Below, piece after piece: positions 18,617-27,418 of a stretch of DNA of 64,000 nucleotides. The stretch is from Rhizobium sp. C4. GTDB taxonomy: Bacteria > Pseudomonadota > Alphaproteobacteria > Rhizobiales > Rhizobiaceae. The notes below the pieces were generated by a model, which ran no database searches, was not told the origin of the DNA, and saw only the letters and a program-made list of their open reading frames with translations. The DNA lies in contig NZ_JAJNCX010000004.1 in the NCBI RefSeq assembly GCF_021026315.1, positions 248,001 through 312,000 of the forward strand, in the 5' to 3' direction. The number at the start of each line of letters is the position of its first letter. Position 1 is the first letter of the stretch. The translations under genes and the position numbers were made by a program.

Positions 18617-20200
18617 ATGGATCAGGAAATCGAACTTGCAGGCGCCGCAGCCGAGGGAGATGGCGGACGGCGTAGCCGTGGAGCAGGGCGCGGTGCCGCA
18701 GCCCGCCGCGCGGCCCGCACCGGCGGCGGTCCGGGTGCTTCGCTTCCTTACATCACCCGCAAGATCCGCGAATACGAGGTTCTCGACGAGGAAGGCCTCG
18801 CCCTCATCGAGGCCAATGCCGATCGCGTGCTTGAGGAAATCGGCATCGAGTTCCGCGAAGACGCAGAAGCGCTGGCGCTGTGGAAAGAGGCTGGCGCTGA
18901 TGTTCGCGGCGAGCGCGTGCATTTTCCGAAGGGGCTCTGCCGCGAACTTCTGAAGACCGCTCCGAAGGAATTCACCTGGCATGCGCGCAATCCCGAACGC
19001 AGCGTGCATGTCGGCGGCAAGGCGACGATCTTCGCGCCGGTCTATGGCCCGCCCTTCGTCCGCGACCTTGAAGGCAATCGCCGTTATGCGACGATCGAGG
19101 ATTTCCGCAATTTCGTGAAGCTCGCCTATATGGCGCCGTCCATGCATTCCTCGGGCGGCACGGTCTGCGAGCCGGTCGATGTCCCGGTGAACAAGCGTCA
19201 CCTGGACATGATCTACAGCCATATCAAATATTCCGACAAGCCGTTCATGGGCTCGGTCACCGCGCCGGAACGCGCGGAAGACACGATTGCCATGGCGAAG
19301 CTGGTCTTCGGCGACGAGTTTGTCGAAAACAACTGTGTGACGCTGAACCTCATCAACGCCAATTCGCCCATGGTCTTTGACGAAACCATGGTCGGCGCGC
19401 TGAAGGTCTATGCGCGGCACAATCAGGCCTCTGTGATCTCGCCCTTCATCCTTTCGGGCGCTATGAGCCCGGTGACGGTCGCCGGCACGCTGACGCAGAT
19501 CCTGGCGGAAGTTCTCGCCGGCGCGTCGTTCACGCAGCTGATCCGCAAGGGTTCGCCGGTTCTGTTCGGCACCTTCGCTGCCTCCATCTCCATGCAGTCT
19601 GGTGCGCCGACCTTCGGGACGCCGGAACCGTCGCTTGTCTCTTACGGTGCGGCCCAGCTGGCCCGTCGTCTCGGTCTGCCGTTCCGCACGGGCGGCTCGC
19701 TCTGTGCCTCCAAGGTTCCGGATGCGCAGGCAGCACACGAGAGCTCCAACACGCTCAACATGACGCTGCTCGCCGGCACGAACTTCGTACTGCATGCCGC
19801 CGGCTGGCTCGAAGGCGGTCTGGTCTCGTCCTATGAGAAGTTCATGATCGACCAGGACCAGCTTGGCATGATGCAGAAGATGGCCGAGGGCATTGACCTT
19901 TCGGAAAACGCGCAGGCGCTTGACGCCATCCGCGAAGTCGGCCCCGGCAGCCATTATCTCGGCTGCGCCCACACGCAGGCGAATTTCCAGACGGCCTTCT
20001 ATCGCTCGGCGCTTGCCGACAACAATTCGTTCGAGCAGTGGGAAATCGAAGGCTCCAAGCGCATCGAGGAGCGTGCCAATGCGCTCTGCCGTTCGTGGCT
20101 CGACAGTTACGAAGCGCCGCCGCTTGATCCGGCGATCGACGAGGCGCTGCTCGCATTCATCCAGCAAAAGAAGGATGCGGTGCCAGACGCCTTCACCTGA
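18617..20200 (+). CDS. MttB-superfamily methyltransferase (non-pyrrolysine)
   Basis: About 527 residues of the trimethylamine methyltransferase (MttB) superfamily TIM barrel, including FAPVYGPPFVRDLEGNRRYAT and NANSPMVFDETMVGAL-type segments. The frame is continuous with no internal amber codon, so it is one of the pyrrolysine-free members. Characterised homologues act on glycine betaine, proline betaine or carnitine. The ATG at 18617 has a GAGGGAA ribosome-binding site. A low-complexity Arg/Gly/Ala-rich stretch (GGRRSRGAGRGAAARRAARTGG) spans about residues 17-38 before the conserved fold. With the corrinoid protein and RamA it would form a demethylation system. The exact substrate is uncertain; bmt nearby favours glycine betaine. 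Confidence 0.92.
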   Translation: MDQEIELAGAAAEGDGGRRSRGAGRGAAARRAARTGGGPGASLPYITRKIREYEVLDEEGLALIEANADRVLEEIGIEFREDAEALALWKEAGADVRGERVHFPKGLCRELLKTAPKEFTWHARNPERSVHVGGKATIFAPVYGPPFVRDLEGNRRYATIEDFRNFVKLAYMAPSMHSSGGTVCEPVDVPVNKRHLDMIYSHIKYSDKPFMGSVTAPERAEDTIAMAKLVFGDEFVENNCVTLNLINANSPMVFDETMVGALKVYARHNQASVISPFILSGAMSPVTVAGTLTQILAEVLAGASFTQLIRKGSPVLFGTFAASISMQSGAPTFGTPEPSLVSYGAAQLARRLGLPFRTGGSLCASKVPDAQAAHESSNTLNMTLLAGTNFVLHAAGWLEGGLVSSYEKFMIDQDQLGMMQKMAEGIDLSENAQALDAIREVGPGSHYLGCAHTQANFQTAFYRSALADNNSFEQWEIEGSKRIEERANALCRSWLDSYEAPPLDPAIDEALLAFIQQKKDAVPDAFT

Positions 20201-20313
20201 AACGAGCCCGCAGCCAGGGAGCAAGGCGCAGCGGCCACGGTGACGGAGATGATCCAGCGCGCCGTCTGGCGGCCGCATTATCAGGAAAAACGCGACCAGG
20301 AGGGCGGGCAGTG

Positions 20314-20991
20314 ATGCCCGCCTTCGGCATTCTGCAAGAATTGGAAAGTGCCTTGGAGCCTTCGGGCATCAGGCTGCGCGGTGTTGTGTCCTTTGCAGAG
20401 GGTGAGGGACCGTCTCTCGACGAAGGAGGCAGCGCGCTCAGCGTCGTCCTGCTCGGCAATGTCGGCGGATCGATCTGGCCTGGCTTTGCGGCCTGGCGGC
20501 GAGATTATTTCGGAAGCGATCCGCTGGATGCGTGGTCTAAGGCGGTGATCGGACCTGTTGCAGAAAGGCTTGGCGCGACGGCCTTCTATCCGTCCGATCC
20601 GCCCTACATGCCGTTCCAGCGCTGGGCCATGCGGGCGGAGGGATTGAAGGCCTCGCCGCTCGGCATTCTGATCCATCCGCGCTATGGGCTCTGGCATGGC
20701 TATCGCGGAGCATTGGCGTTCCGGGACGACATCGGCACCCGGCCTTCGGCAATGGAGCCTTCGCCCTGCGATACCTGTGCGGGAAAGCCATGTCTGTCCG
20801 CCTGTCCGGCCGGTGCGATCTCACTCTCAGGCTTTGCCGTCGATCCGTGCCGGGCGCATCTCGTCACCGCCGAGGGGCAGGCGGGCTGCATGTCTTCGGG
20901 CTGTGTCGCGCGCAACGCATGTCCGGTCGGTGCAGGCTATCGATATCCGGAAGCGCAGCTTCGGTTTCACATGGACGCGCTGTTTAGCTGA
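20314..20991 (+). CDS. Ferredoxin-like iron-sulfur protein
   Basis: About 225 residues. The first 145 or so have no recognised motif; then come two cysteine clusters, CDTCAGKPCLSACPAGAI and CMSSGCVARNACPVG, resembling a two-cluster ferredoxin module as seen at the C-terminus of QueG-like proteins. It could pass electrons to the RamA-like activator or directly to the corrinoid protein. GTG at 20311 and ATG at 20314 are adjacent; ATG is chosen. An AGGAGGGCGGG ribosome-binding region precedes it. It follows mttB by 113 bases on the same strand. Confidence 0.78.
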   Translation: MPAFGILQELESALEPSGIRLRGVVSFAEGEGPSLDEGGSALSVVLLGNVGGSIWPGFAAWRRDYFGSDPLDAWSKAVIGPVAERLGATAFYPSDPPYMPFQRWAMRAEGLKASPLGILIHPRYGLWHGYRGALAFRDDIGTRPSAMEPSPCDTCAGKPCLSACPAGAISLSGFAVDPCRAHLVTAEGQAGCMSSGCVARNACPVGAGYRYPEAQLRFHMDALFS

Positions 20992-20995
20992 GGCC

Positions 20996-21340
20996 TCAGG
21001 CTTTCGGCCAGGCCTTGTCCAGGCCGCCTGATTTTGCCACGCCTTCGCGGAAGGCGGCGTAGGCCGGATGCTGGCTGGAACGGGCGATCTCCAGGAGACG
21101 GATCTGGAGGCGGGCGGGCGCATGGGCGCCCAGCCATTCGCCGGCACGCGACAGTTTCAGCGAATTGAGAAAGCGCGCTTCAGCAGCGGCATTGACGAAA
21201 TGCGTGATGCCGTCGAGCAGCGCGTCGTCCTGTGCCGAGTTCTCCAGAACGAGCTGAAGCCAGGCCTTGTCCTGTTCTTCGAGGCTCGAAAGCTTTCCCG
21301 CAACGGTTTCACTGTCTGGAAAATTGGCCTTGGCGTTCAT
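20996..21340 (-). CDS. Hypothetical protein
   Basis: A mostly helical, soluble 114-residue protein starting MNAKANFPDSETVAGKLSS and ending GLDKAWPKA. No domain recognised. The frame is open far upstream (to 22159) but that part is antisense to the glycosyltransferase-like gene; the ATG at 21340 gives a natural start. Its stop is four bases from the convergent ferredoxin-like stop. Confidence 0.6.
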   Translation of the reverse strand: MNAKANFPDSETVAGKLSSLEEQDKAWLQLVLENSAQDDALLDGITHFVNAAAEARFLNSLKLSRAGEWLGAHAPARLQIRLLEIARSSQHPAYAAFREGVAKSGGLDKAWPKA

Positions 21341-21484
21341 CGTCTCAGGTCTCTCATTCCGAATCGATTGATGTGGGCGGATCATAGGGGACGTCCGTCC
21401 CCTTCGCACCTGCCGTTCGCCGCTTGACTTCGCGAAGCGCAGAACTTCCGATGGCTCCATGACGAATCGCTGAAAAGGGGCGGC

Positions 21485-22501
21485 ATGAAACAGCTTTCGG
21501 TCTGCATGCCGAGCAATCGCGGCTTCGAACGATCGTTCAGCTCCATCGAGACGGCGCTTGCCTTTTGCGAGGCGCGCGATGCCGTACTCATCGTGTCGGA
21601 CAATTCGGGCGATGCTAAAAAGGCCGCCTACTGGCAGGGGCGTTCGGCGCATCTTGTCTATCTTCCCGATGCGCCCGTCGATCCGATCGCCAATGCCCGG
21701 AATACGTTTCTGCCGGTCGAAACGCCCTTTCTGATGCCGATGGGGGATGATGACGAACTCTTCGCGCAGGATGTCTGTCCCGCCATCGATCTTGCGGCAC
21801 TTGCGCCGGACGTCATCGGGGTCAAGCCATGTGTCGAGCTGTTCCTTGACGGGACAGACCTGTCCGTCCCGCGGGTCTATGCGCTGGACGCAGACACGCC
21901 CGGACAGAGGCTTCGTCAGTACATCGACCGCAACGAGGGCGACAACTCGACCTTCTACAGCATCTTCCGCACGGAGCCCTATCTCTCTTTGCGGGAGTAT
22001 TTCCTGGCGTCGCATCCGACGCGCGGCTCCTATGCCGACTGGCAGATGGTGATGGCTCTCATCGTAGCCGGCAGGATGCTCCTCGATCGCTCCATGCTCT
22101 TTCGCTACAATGTCGCGGCATGGGCGACGCCCGAGGCGGTCGATACCAATGCGAAGCATCTCTACACGAGCGTTGGCCTACCTGAGAATTTCAGGGACTA
22201 TAATTCCCTGTTGCGCTGGATGGATCTTTTCGTCTTTGCAAGCCGCAAAGGCGTTGTCCCGAACCGCGAGGCTCTTGCCGAGGTGCAGGCCGGCGAGCTT
22301 TCAGACCTGCTCGACCTCGGTCTCAGGATTGCTGTCGAACGGGCAGCAGAGTTGCATCCTGCGCTTGCGGAACTCGCACGCAAGGGCTTGCAGGAGCGTA
22401 ACCCCATGCTGAAATTTCTGCATGGGGCTGCCGTGCTCGACTGTTTCCAGCCGGGCCTGAAGGCGAAATATATCGCCTTCCTCAAGTCAGCGTCTGTCTG
22501 A
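21485..22501 (+). CDS. Putative GT-A-type glycosyltransferase
   Basis: A 338-residue protein whose N-terminus QLSVCMPSNRGFERSFSSIETAL resembles family-2 glycosyltransferases. It has DNSG and later MPMGDDDELFAQDVCPAID, a DXD-like metal site at the expected distance. It would use a nucleotide sugar; acceptor unknown. It lies between unrelated genes with its own presumed promoter and converges on bmt. Confidence 0.65.
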   Translation: MKQLSVCMPSNRGFERSFSSIETALAFCEARDAVLIVSDNSGDAKKAAYWQGRSAHLVYLPDAPVDPIANARNTFLPVETPFLMPMGDDDELFAQDVCPAIDLAALAPDVIGVKPCVELFLDGTDLSVPRVYALDADTPGQRLRQYIDRNEGDNSTFYSIFRTEPYLSLREYFLASHPTRGSYADWQMVMALIVAGRMLLDRSMLFRYNVAAWATPEAVDTNAKHLYTSVGLPENFRDYNSLLRWMDLFVFASRKGVVPNREALAEVQAGELSDLLDLGLRIAVERAAELHPALAELARKGLQERNPMLKFLHGAAVLDCFQPGLKAKYIAFLKSASV

Positions 22502-22516
22502 CAGCGGCTTCTGGGA

Positions 22517-23524
22517 TCAGCCGCGACGGCGACGGCGTTCGCCGGTGCCACCGCTTTCGGAGGCCATCTTATTGCGCAGCGGGCCGATGCGGGTGACGAC
22601 ATCGTCAATGGTCGGGCGCGGGCCCTTCGTATGGCTGTCGATGGCGCCGCGGATCGAGCGCAGGTGATCGCAGGACGTGCCGCAGCAGCCGCCGATGATG
22701 CGCGCGCCGGCGTCGATCGCCAGATGCGCATACTCGGCCATCAGTTCCGGCGTGCCGGAATAGTAGATTTCCGCGCCGCGATATTCCGGGATGCCGCAAT
22801 TGCCCTTGACGACGACGACGGCATTCGGGTCCGCTGCCGTCATGTCGAGCAGCGAGGAGAGGATGTCGGCAGCGCCGACACCGCAGTTCGCACCGAAGGC
22901 GACCGGCTTGTCGGAAAGGCCGTCGGCCACCTGCGGCATGTCCTTGGGGTTCAGGCCCATCATGGTCTTGCCGGCGGTGTCGAAAGAGCCGGTGTAGACG
23001 TAAGGCAGATCAAGCGCGATGGCTGCTTCTGCCGCGGCACGGATTTCGTCCGGCGAGGACATGGTCTCGATCCAGGCGATGTCGATGCCGCCTGCCTTGA
23101 GGCCTTCCATCTGTTCCTTGAAGGCGGAAACGGCGTCGTCGTAGGTCATGGCGCCGAGCGGAACCAGAAGTTCGCCGGTCGGGCCGACGGAGCCGGCAAC
23201 GATGACCTTGCGGCCTGCTTTGTCGGCGACGGCGCGGGCGATCTCGGCAGCCTTCTTGTTCAGTTCGAAGACGCGGCCTTCTGCCTTGTGGAGCTTCAGA
23301 CGCTGGCGCGTGCCGCCGAAGGAATTGGTGAGGATGATGTCTGCGCCGGCATCCACGAAGTCCTGATGCAGCTTCGTGATGTTCTCCGGCTTTGCCTCGT
23401 TCCAGAGTTCCGGTGCCTCGCCGGCCTCAAGCCCCATGGCGAAGAGATTGGTGCCGGTGGCGCCATCGGCCATCAGCACGCCCTTTTCGGCAAGCAGCGC
23501 CTGAAGCGGATTTGCAGTCGTCAT
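22517..23524 (-). CDS. bmt: Betaine-homocysteine / homocysteine S-methyltransferase
   Basis: This 335-residue zinc-dependent homocysteine methyltransferase has the N-terminal LMADGATGTNLFAMGL, the first zinc Cys region FGANCGVG and the second pair in IGGCCGTSCDHL. In Rhizobium relatives this enzyme uses glycine betaine to remethylate homocysteine, giving methionine and dimethylglycine. The C-terminus ends in a basic tail (GGTGERRRRRG), like other proteins of this locus. A perfect 20-bp palindrome 28 bases upstream of the ATG suggests control by an ArsR-family methionine-cycle regulator. Confidence 0.9.
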   Translation of the reverse strand: MTTANPLQALLAEKGVLMADGATGTNLFAMGLEAGEAPELWNEAKPENITKLHQDFVDAGADIILTNSFGGTRQRLKLHKAEGRVFELNKKAAEIARAVADKAGRKVIVAGSVGPTGELLVPLGAMTYDDAVSAFKEQMEGLKAGGIDIAWIETMSSPDEIRAAAEAAIALDLPYVYTGSFDTAGKTMMGLNPKDMPQVADGLSDKPVAFGANCGVGAADILSSLLDMTAADPNAVVVVKGNCGIPEYRGAEIYYSGTPELMAEYAHLAIDAGARIIGGCCGTSCDHLRSIRGAIDSHTKGPRPTIDDVVTRIGPLRNKMASESGGTGERRRRRG

Positions 23525-23552
23525 CGTCAGATCCTCGATTTTGATGCGGATG

Positions 23553-23572
23553 ATATAAAGATATCTTTATAT
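23553..23572 (-). promoter_or_regulatory. 20-bp perfect palindrome upstream of bmt, probable operator
   Basis: The sequence ATATAAAGATATCTTTATAT is a perfect inverted repeat centred about 38 bases upstream of the bmt ATG. Size and symmetry fit ArsR-family operators; SahR-type S-adenosylhomocysteine sensors bind similar AT-rich palindromes before methionine-cycle genes. The regulator assignment is from memory and unverified. Confidence 0.6.
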
Positions 23573-23934
23573 GATTTCAATCGCTATCTTCGGCCGGCCC
23601 GTAGAATTCGCGTTTATCGTTCCATTTCAATAAACTACTCGTCTTTGACGCGACGTGTAACCCTCAGGTCCCGTTGGTATGGCTAAAATAAATCGTCAAT
23701 TCATAGATATTTAAGCTCTCAATAACTCTCCGGTAAGAATGTCCGGCTAATTGTTTTCGTGCAGCGGGGGACACCGCTGACACGCTTCCGGATCAGGTCT
23801 TGCGTACCGGAGGCGAGCGTATCCCGCAGTGTATGTGCGGGATGGCCAATGAGTATCGGCAAACCGTGCATCGCTTTGCGACGCGCGGTTTTCGCGCTTT
23901 TAAAGCGCCGTTTGCGATGTTACGACCGCTCCCC
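23573..23934. other. Intergenic region between bmt and cobQ
   Basis: About 360 bases between divergent genes. A small perfect hairpin (ATCCCGCA / TGCGGGAT, 7-base loop) lies at 23821-23843. None of the cobalamin riboswitch hallmarks (CCCCGC-ACTGT, CAGGAGACC) is present, so cobQ appears to lack its own riboswitch here. The region must carry the cobQ promoter. Confidence 0.5.
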
Positions 23935-25389
23935 ATGACCAAGACCATCATGCTTCAGGGAACCGGCTCGGATGTCGGCAAGACCGTGCTTGTCGCCGGG
24001 CTTTGCCGGATTGCCGCCAATCGCGGGCTTGCCGTTCGCCCGTTCAAACCGCAGAACATGTCGAACAATGCTGCCGTCTCCGAGGATGGCGGCGAGATCG
24101 GCCGGGCGCAGTGGTTGCAGGCCATGGCCGCGCGCGTTGCGTCTTCCGTCCACATGAACCCGGTGCTCCTCAAGCCGCAGTCGGAAAACGGCAGCCAGAT
24201 CATTGTTCAGGGCAAGGTGTTCGGGCAGGCCAAGGGGCGCGATTATCAGCGCCTCAAGCCACAACTGCTCGGCGCGGTGCTGGAAAGTTTCGAGACAGTG
24301 AAGGCCGGCGCTGATCTCGTGATTGTCGAGGGCGCGGGATCGCCGGCGGAAATCAACCTGCGCGCCGGCGATATTGCCAATATGGGTTTTGCCACGGCAG
24401 CGAATGTACCGGTCGTGCTGGTCGGCGATATCGACCGGGGCGGGGTGATTGCCTCGCTGGTCGGCACGCATGCGATCCTTACGCAGGAAGATCGTGCGAT
24501 GATCACCGGCTATCTCATCAACAAGTTTCGTGGCGATGTCAGCCTGTTCGATGACGGGATTACGCAGATCGAAGGTTTCACCGGCTGGCCCTGTTTCGGC
24601 GTCGTGCCGTGGCTAAAATCGGCCGGGCGTCTGCCGGCGGAGGATTCCGTCGTGCTGGAGCGGCTGGTTTCCAAGGGGGCGGGGGCGCTCAAGGTGGCGG
24701 TGCCGATGCTGCCGCGCATTGCCAATTTCGATGATCTCGATCCGCTGGCGGCGGAAGAGCGGGTGGAGCTTGTCTTCGTGAAGCCGGGTGAGGCTTTGCC
24801 TTACGACGCCGGCCTTGTCGTGCTGCCGGGTTCCAAGTCGACCATCGGTGACTTGAAGGCTCTGCGGACGAATGGCTGGGATCGCGATCTTGCAGCGCAT
24901 CGCCGGCGCGGTGGCCGCGTCATCGGTATTTGCGGCGGCTACCAGATGCTCGGAACCCGGATCACCGATCCGCTCGGGCTTGAGGGCGAGGAGCGCGAGA
25001 TTGCGGGGCTGGGGCTGCTCGATGTCGAGACGGAGATGGCGCCGGAAAAGACGGTGCGGAACTCTTCCGCCCGCTCTCTTGAATATGATGCGCCGCTCTC
25101 CGGCTATGAAATCCATCTCGGCGTGACGCGCGGGGCCGATTGCGCCCGGCCGTCGGTTGCCATCGACAACCGGGCCGATGGCGCGGTTTCTTCCGATGGG
25201 CGGGTCATGGGGACCTATCTGCACGGGCTTTTCGGCTCGGATGCCTATCGCCGTGCGCTGCTGGCCAGTTTCGGCGTGGAGGCGGGCGGGCAGTCCTATC
25301 GTGAGACAGTGGATGCGGCGCTCGATCAGGTGGCCGCGGAGCTTGAGGCGGTGCTGGACAAGCGCTGGGTTGCGAACCTCCTCGATTGA
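23935..25389 (+). CDS. cobQ: Cobyric acid synthase CobQ
   Basis: About 484 residues. The N-terminal dethiobiotin-synthetase-like ATPase domain has [18 protein letters not shown] and [11 protein letters not shown]. The C-terminal class I glutamine amidotransferase domain has the nucleophile region [10 protein letters not shown] near residue 335. It amidates adenosylcobyrinate a,c-diamide at four side chains to give adenosylcobyric acid. The ATG at 23935 begins the conserved fold; an in-frame extension upstream to 23800 lacks family similarity. It precedes the riboswitch and cobP on the same strand. Confidence 0.95.
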   Translation: MTKTIMLQGTGSDVGKTVLVAGLCRIAANRGLAVRPFKPQNMSNNAAVSEDGGEIGRAQWLQAMAARVASSVHMNPVLLKPQSENGSQIIVQGKVFGQAKGRDYQRLKPQLLGAVLESFETVKAGADLVIVEGAGSPAEINLRAGDIANMGFATAANVPVVLVGDIDRGGVIASLVGTHAILTQEDRAMITGYLINKFRGDVSLFDDGITQIEGFTGWPCFGVVPWLKSAGRLPAEDSVVLERLVSKGAGALKVAVPMLPRIANFDDLDPLAAEERVELVFVKPGEALPYDAGLVVLPGSKSTIGDLKALRTNGWDRDLAAHRRRGGRVIGICGGYQMLGTRITDPLGLEGEEREIAGLGLLDVETEMAPEKTVRNSSARSLEYDAPLSGYEIHLGVTRGADCARPSVAIDNRADGAVSSDGRVMGTYLHGLFGSDAYRRALLASFGVEAGGQSYRETVDAALDQVAAELEAVLDKRWVANLLD

Positions 25390-25419
25390 CACGGCAACTG
25401 TTCACGCCTAACCCTTGTG

Positions 25420-25775
25420 CCGTTACTTGAATGGTTTCTCCGGGCAACCGGAGACGAAGAGGGAATGCGACGAGGCGGGCTTTTGCCCAAACCTCCAATC
25501 GCAGCCGACCCCGCGACTGTAGAACGGTGAGGTCGGCCCGTCGCGCAAGTCCAGGATGCCGCAATGGTGTGGGCCTGGGGATGCGTGAAAAGCCACTGGT
25601 ATGCATGTCTTGAACAACCGGGGCCGGACGCCTCTTTTTCTACGAATCGTCCGCCTCTCAAGACGCGCGTCCATACCGGGAAGGCGAGGGCCGCCGATGG
25701 TCAGGCGCTTTGATGCGCAGATGTGACAAGCATCGACCGGGAGCCGTGAGCCAGGAGACCTGCCATTCTCCGTTC
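25420..25775 (+). promoter_or_regulatory. Cobalamin (AdoCbl) riboswitch upstream of cobP
   Basis: Hallmarks occur in the correct order: GGGAATGCGACGAGG near 25461, GCAGCCGACCCCGCGACTGT at 25501-25520, GCCACTGGTATG near 25591, ACCGGGAAGGCG near 25676, and the B12 box GAGCCAGGAGACCTGCC near 25748. A long variable arm with TGTCTTGA / TCAAGAC pairing lies between the last two core parts. It should repress cobP and the downstream cobW-cobN-cobO genes when adenosylcobalamin is plentiful. The boundaries given are approximate. About 70 bases separate it from the cobP ATG, room for a ribosome-binding-site-masking switch. Confidence 0.93.
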
Positions 25776-25843
25776 AGATGAAGCGCTCGCAGCACGGAGG
25801 TTGTCTTGGCGCAGGTTTTTAACGCTCCCACCGGAGCGGCGCG

Positions 25844-26356
25844 ATGACGCGCAACACATTCATTCTTGGAGGAGCCCGCTCGGGCAAATCCGCGCTGGCC
25901 GAACAGCTGGCGCGCGAGAGCGGCGGCGTGCTTCATTACATCGCAACAGGGCAGGCCTGGGACGCGGAGATGCGCACGCGCATCGACCATCACCAGAGCC
26001 GGCGCGGGCAGGAATGGACAACCATTGAAGCGCCGCTGGAGCTGACCTGTGCGCTCACCCCGCTGGACTATGACGAGAATACCATTCTCATCGATTGCCT
26101 GACGCTGTGGGTCACCAATCTCATGATGGCGGAGCGCGACATGGACGAGGCCTTTGACAGGCTCGTATCCGCGCTTGCCGGCGCAAAGGCGCAGGTTTTC
26201 ATCGTTTCCAATGAAGTCGGTCTCGGCATCGTGCCGGATAATGCCATGGCGCGCGCCTTTCGCGACCATGCCGGCCGTCTGCACCAGAAGGTCGCAGCGG
26301 TTGCCGATGAAGTCTATTTCGTGGCGGCCGGGCTGCCGCTCAAGATGAAGGGTTGA
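25844..26356 (+). CDS. cobP: Adenosylcobinamide kinase/guanylyltransferase
   Basis: A 170-residue CobP/CobU-type bifunctional enzyme. The P-loop [13 protein letters not shown] is at about residues 9-21. The [20 protein letters not shown] region carries the guanylylated His, and [11 protein letters not shown] follows. It phosphorylates adenosylcobinamide and attaches GMP for nucleotide-loop assembly. It is the first gene behind the cobalamin riboswitch and its stop is six bases before the cobW ATG. Confidence 0.95.
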   Translation: MTRNTFILGGARSGKSALAEQLARESGGVLHYIATGQAWDAEMRTRIDHHQSRRGQEWTTIEAPLELTCALTPLDYDENTILIDCLTLWVTNLMMAERDMDEAFDRLVSALAGAKAQVFIVSNEVGLGIVPDNAMARAFRDHAGRLHQKVAAVADEVYFVAAGLPLKMKG

Positions 26357-26361
26357 AGAGA

Positions 26362-27408
26362 ATGCAGAAGATACCGGCCACCGTGATCACGGGCTTTCTG
26401 GGTGCGGGCAAGACGACGATGATCCGCAACCTGCTCTCCAATGCCGGGGGCAAGAAGATTGCGCTGATCATCAATGAATTCGGCGATCTGGGCGTTGACG
26501 GCGAGGTGCTGAAGGGCTGCGGCGCGGAAAACTGCACCGAGGACGACATTATCGAGCTGAACAATGGCTGCATCTGCTGCACCGTGGCGGACGATTTCAT
26601 TCCGACGATGGAAAAGCTGCTGGGGCGCGATGTCCTGCCGGACCATATCGTCATCGAAACCTCCGGTCTGGCGCTGCCGCAGCCGCTGGTCGCCGCCTTT
26701 AACTGGCCTGGCATCAAGACCCGTGTGACCGTCGATGGTGTCGTGACGGTGGTCGATAGCGCCGCCGTTGCCGCCGGCCGTTTTGCCGACGATCATGACG
26801 CTATTGATGCTCAGCGCGCCGAGGATGAGGGGCTGGATCATGAAAGCCCGCTGGAAGAGTTGTTTGAAGACCAGCTGACGGCCGCCGACCTCGTCATTCT
26901 CAACAAGGCCGATCTGCTGGATGCCGCCGGTCTTGACGCGGTGCGCGAGGCAGTTGGCAATGCGACCGCGCGCAAGCCGAAAATGGTGGTCAGCCGTGGC
27001 GGCGATGTGCCGGCGTCCGTCCTACTCGGCCTTGGCGTCGGCACCGAAGACGATATCGAAAACCGCAAGTCGCATCACGAGCTGGAGCACGAAGGCGCGC
27101 CGCATGACCACGATCACGACGAGTTCGAAAGCTTCGTCGTGGAATACGGTCCGGTTGCCGATCCGGCCGGTTTCGCCGATGCGCTGAAGGGGATCATCGA
27201 GACGCACGACATCCTGCGCCTCAAGGGCTTTGCCGATGTTCCCGGCAAGCCGATGCGCCTTGTCATACAGGCTGTCGGCAACCGCATCGAGACCTATTTC
27301 GACCGGCCGTGGAAGCCGGGCGAGACGCGGGCGACGAGGCTTGTCGTGATCGGTCTGCATGACGAAATGGACGATGTAGCGATCATGGCGGCGATCAAGG
27401 GGATTTGA
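26362..27408 (+). CDS. cobW: CobW GTPase, cobalt metallochaperone
   Basis: About 348 residues of the COG0523 G3E GTPase family: the P-loop GFLGAGKTTMIRNLL is near residue 10, the metal-binding CxCC motif NGCICCTV near 70, and a His-rich stretch HHELEHEGAPHDHDHDE near 235. CobW is thought to deliver cobalt to the CobNST chelatase, consistent with cobN two genes downstream. The ATG at 26362 is preferred over an in-frame TTG at 26353. It overlaps no gene and is probably on the riboswitch-controlled transcript. Confidence 0.93.
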   Translation: MQKIPATVITGFLGAGKTTMIRNLLSNAGGKKIALIINEFGDLGVDGEVLKGCGAENCTEDDIIELNNGCICCTVADDFIPTMEKLLGRDVLPDHIVIETSGLALPQPLVAAFNWPGIKTRVTVDGVVTVVDSAAVAAGRFADDHDAIDAQRAEDEGLDHESPLEELFEDQLTAADLVILNKADLLDAAGLDAVREAVGNATARKPKMVVSRGGDVPASVLLGLGVGTEDDIENRKSHHELEHEGAPHDHDHDEFESFVVEYGPVADPAGFADALKGIIETHDILRLKGFADVPGKPMRLVIQAVGNRIETYFDRPWKPGETRATRLVVIGLHDEMDDVAIMAAIKGI

Positions 27409-27418
27409 TGGGTCTTCT

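Noticed and set aside
20996-22159. Long minus-strand frame across the glycosyltransferase-like gene
   Set aside because: Only its last 114 codons look like a real protein; the rest is antisense to a better-supported gene and has shadow-like composition.
18542-23750. Shared 12-mer AATGTCCGGCTA upstream of mttB (18542) and in the bmt-cobQ gap (23739)
   Set aside because: Too short and GC-typical to call a regulatory site; no symmetry or consistent distance to a start.
23821-23843. Hairpin ATCCCGCA / TGCGGGAT before cobQ as terminator or riboswitch
   Set aside because: No T-run follows and no riboswitch core accompanies it; left as an unassigned hairpin.
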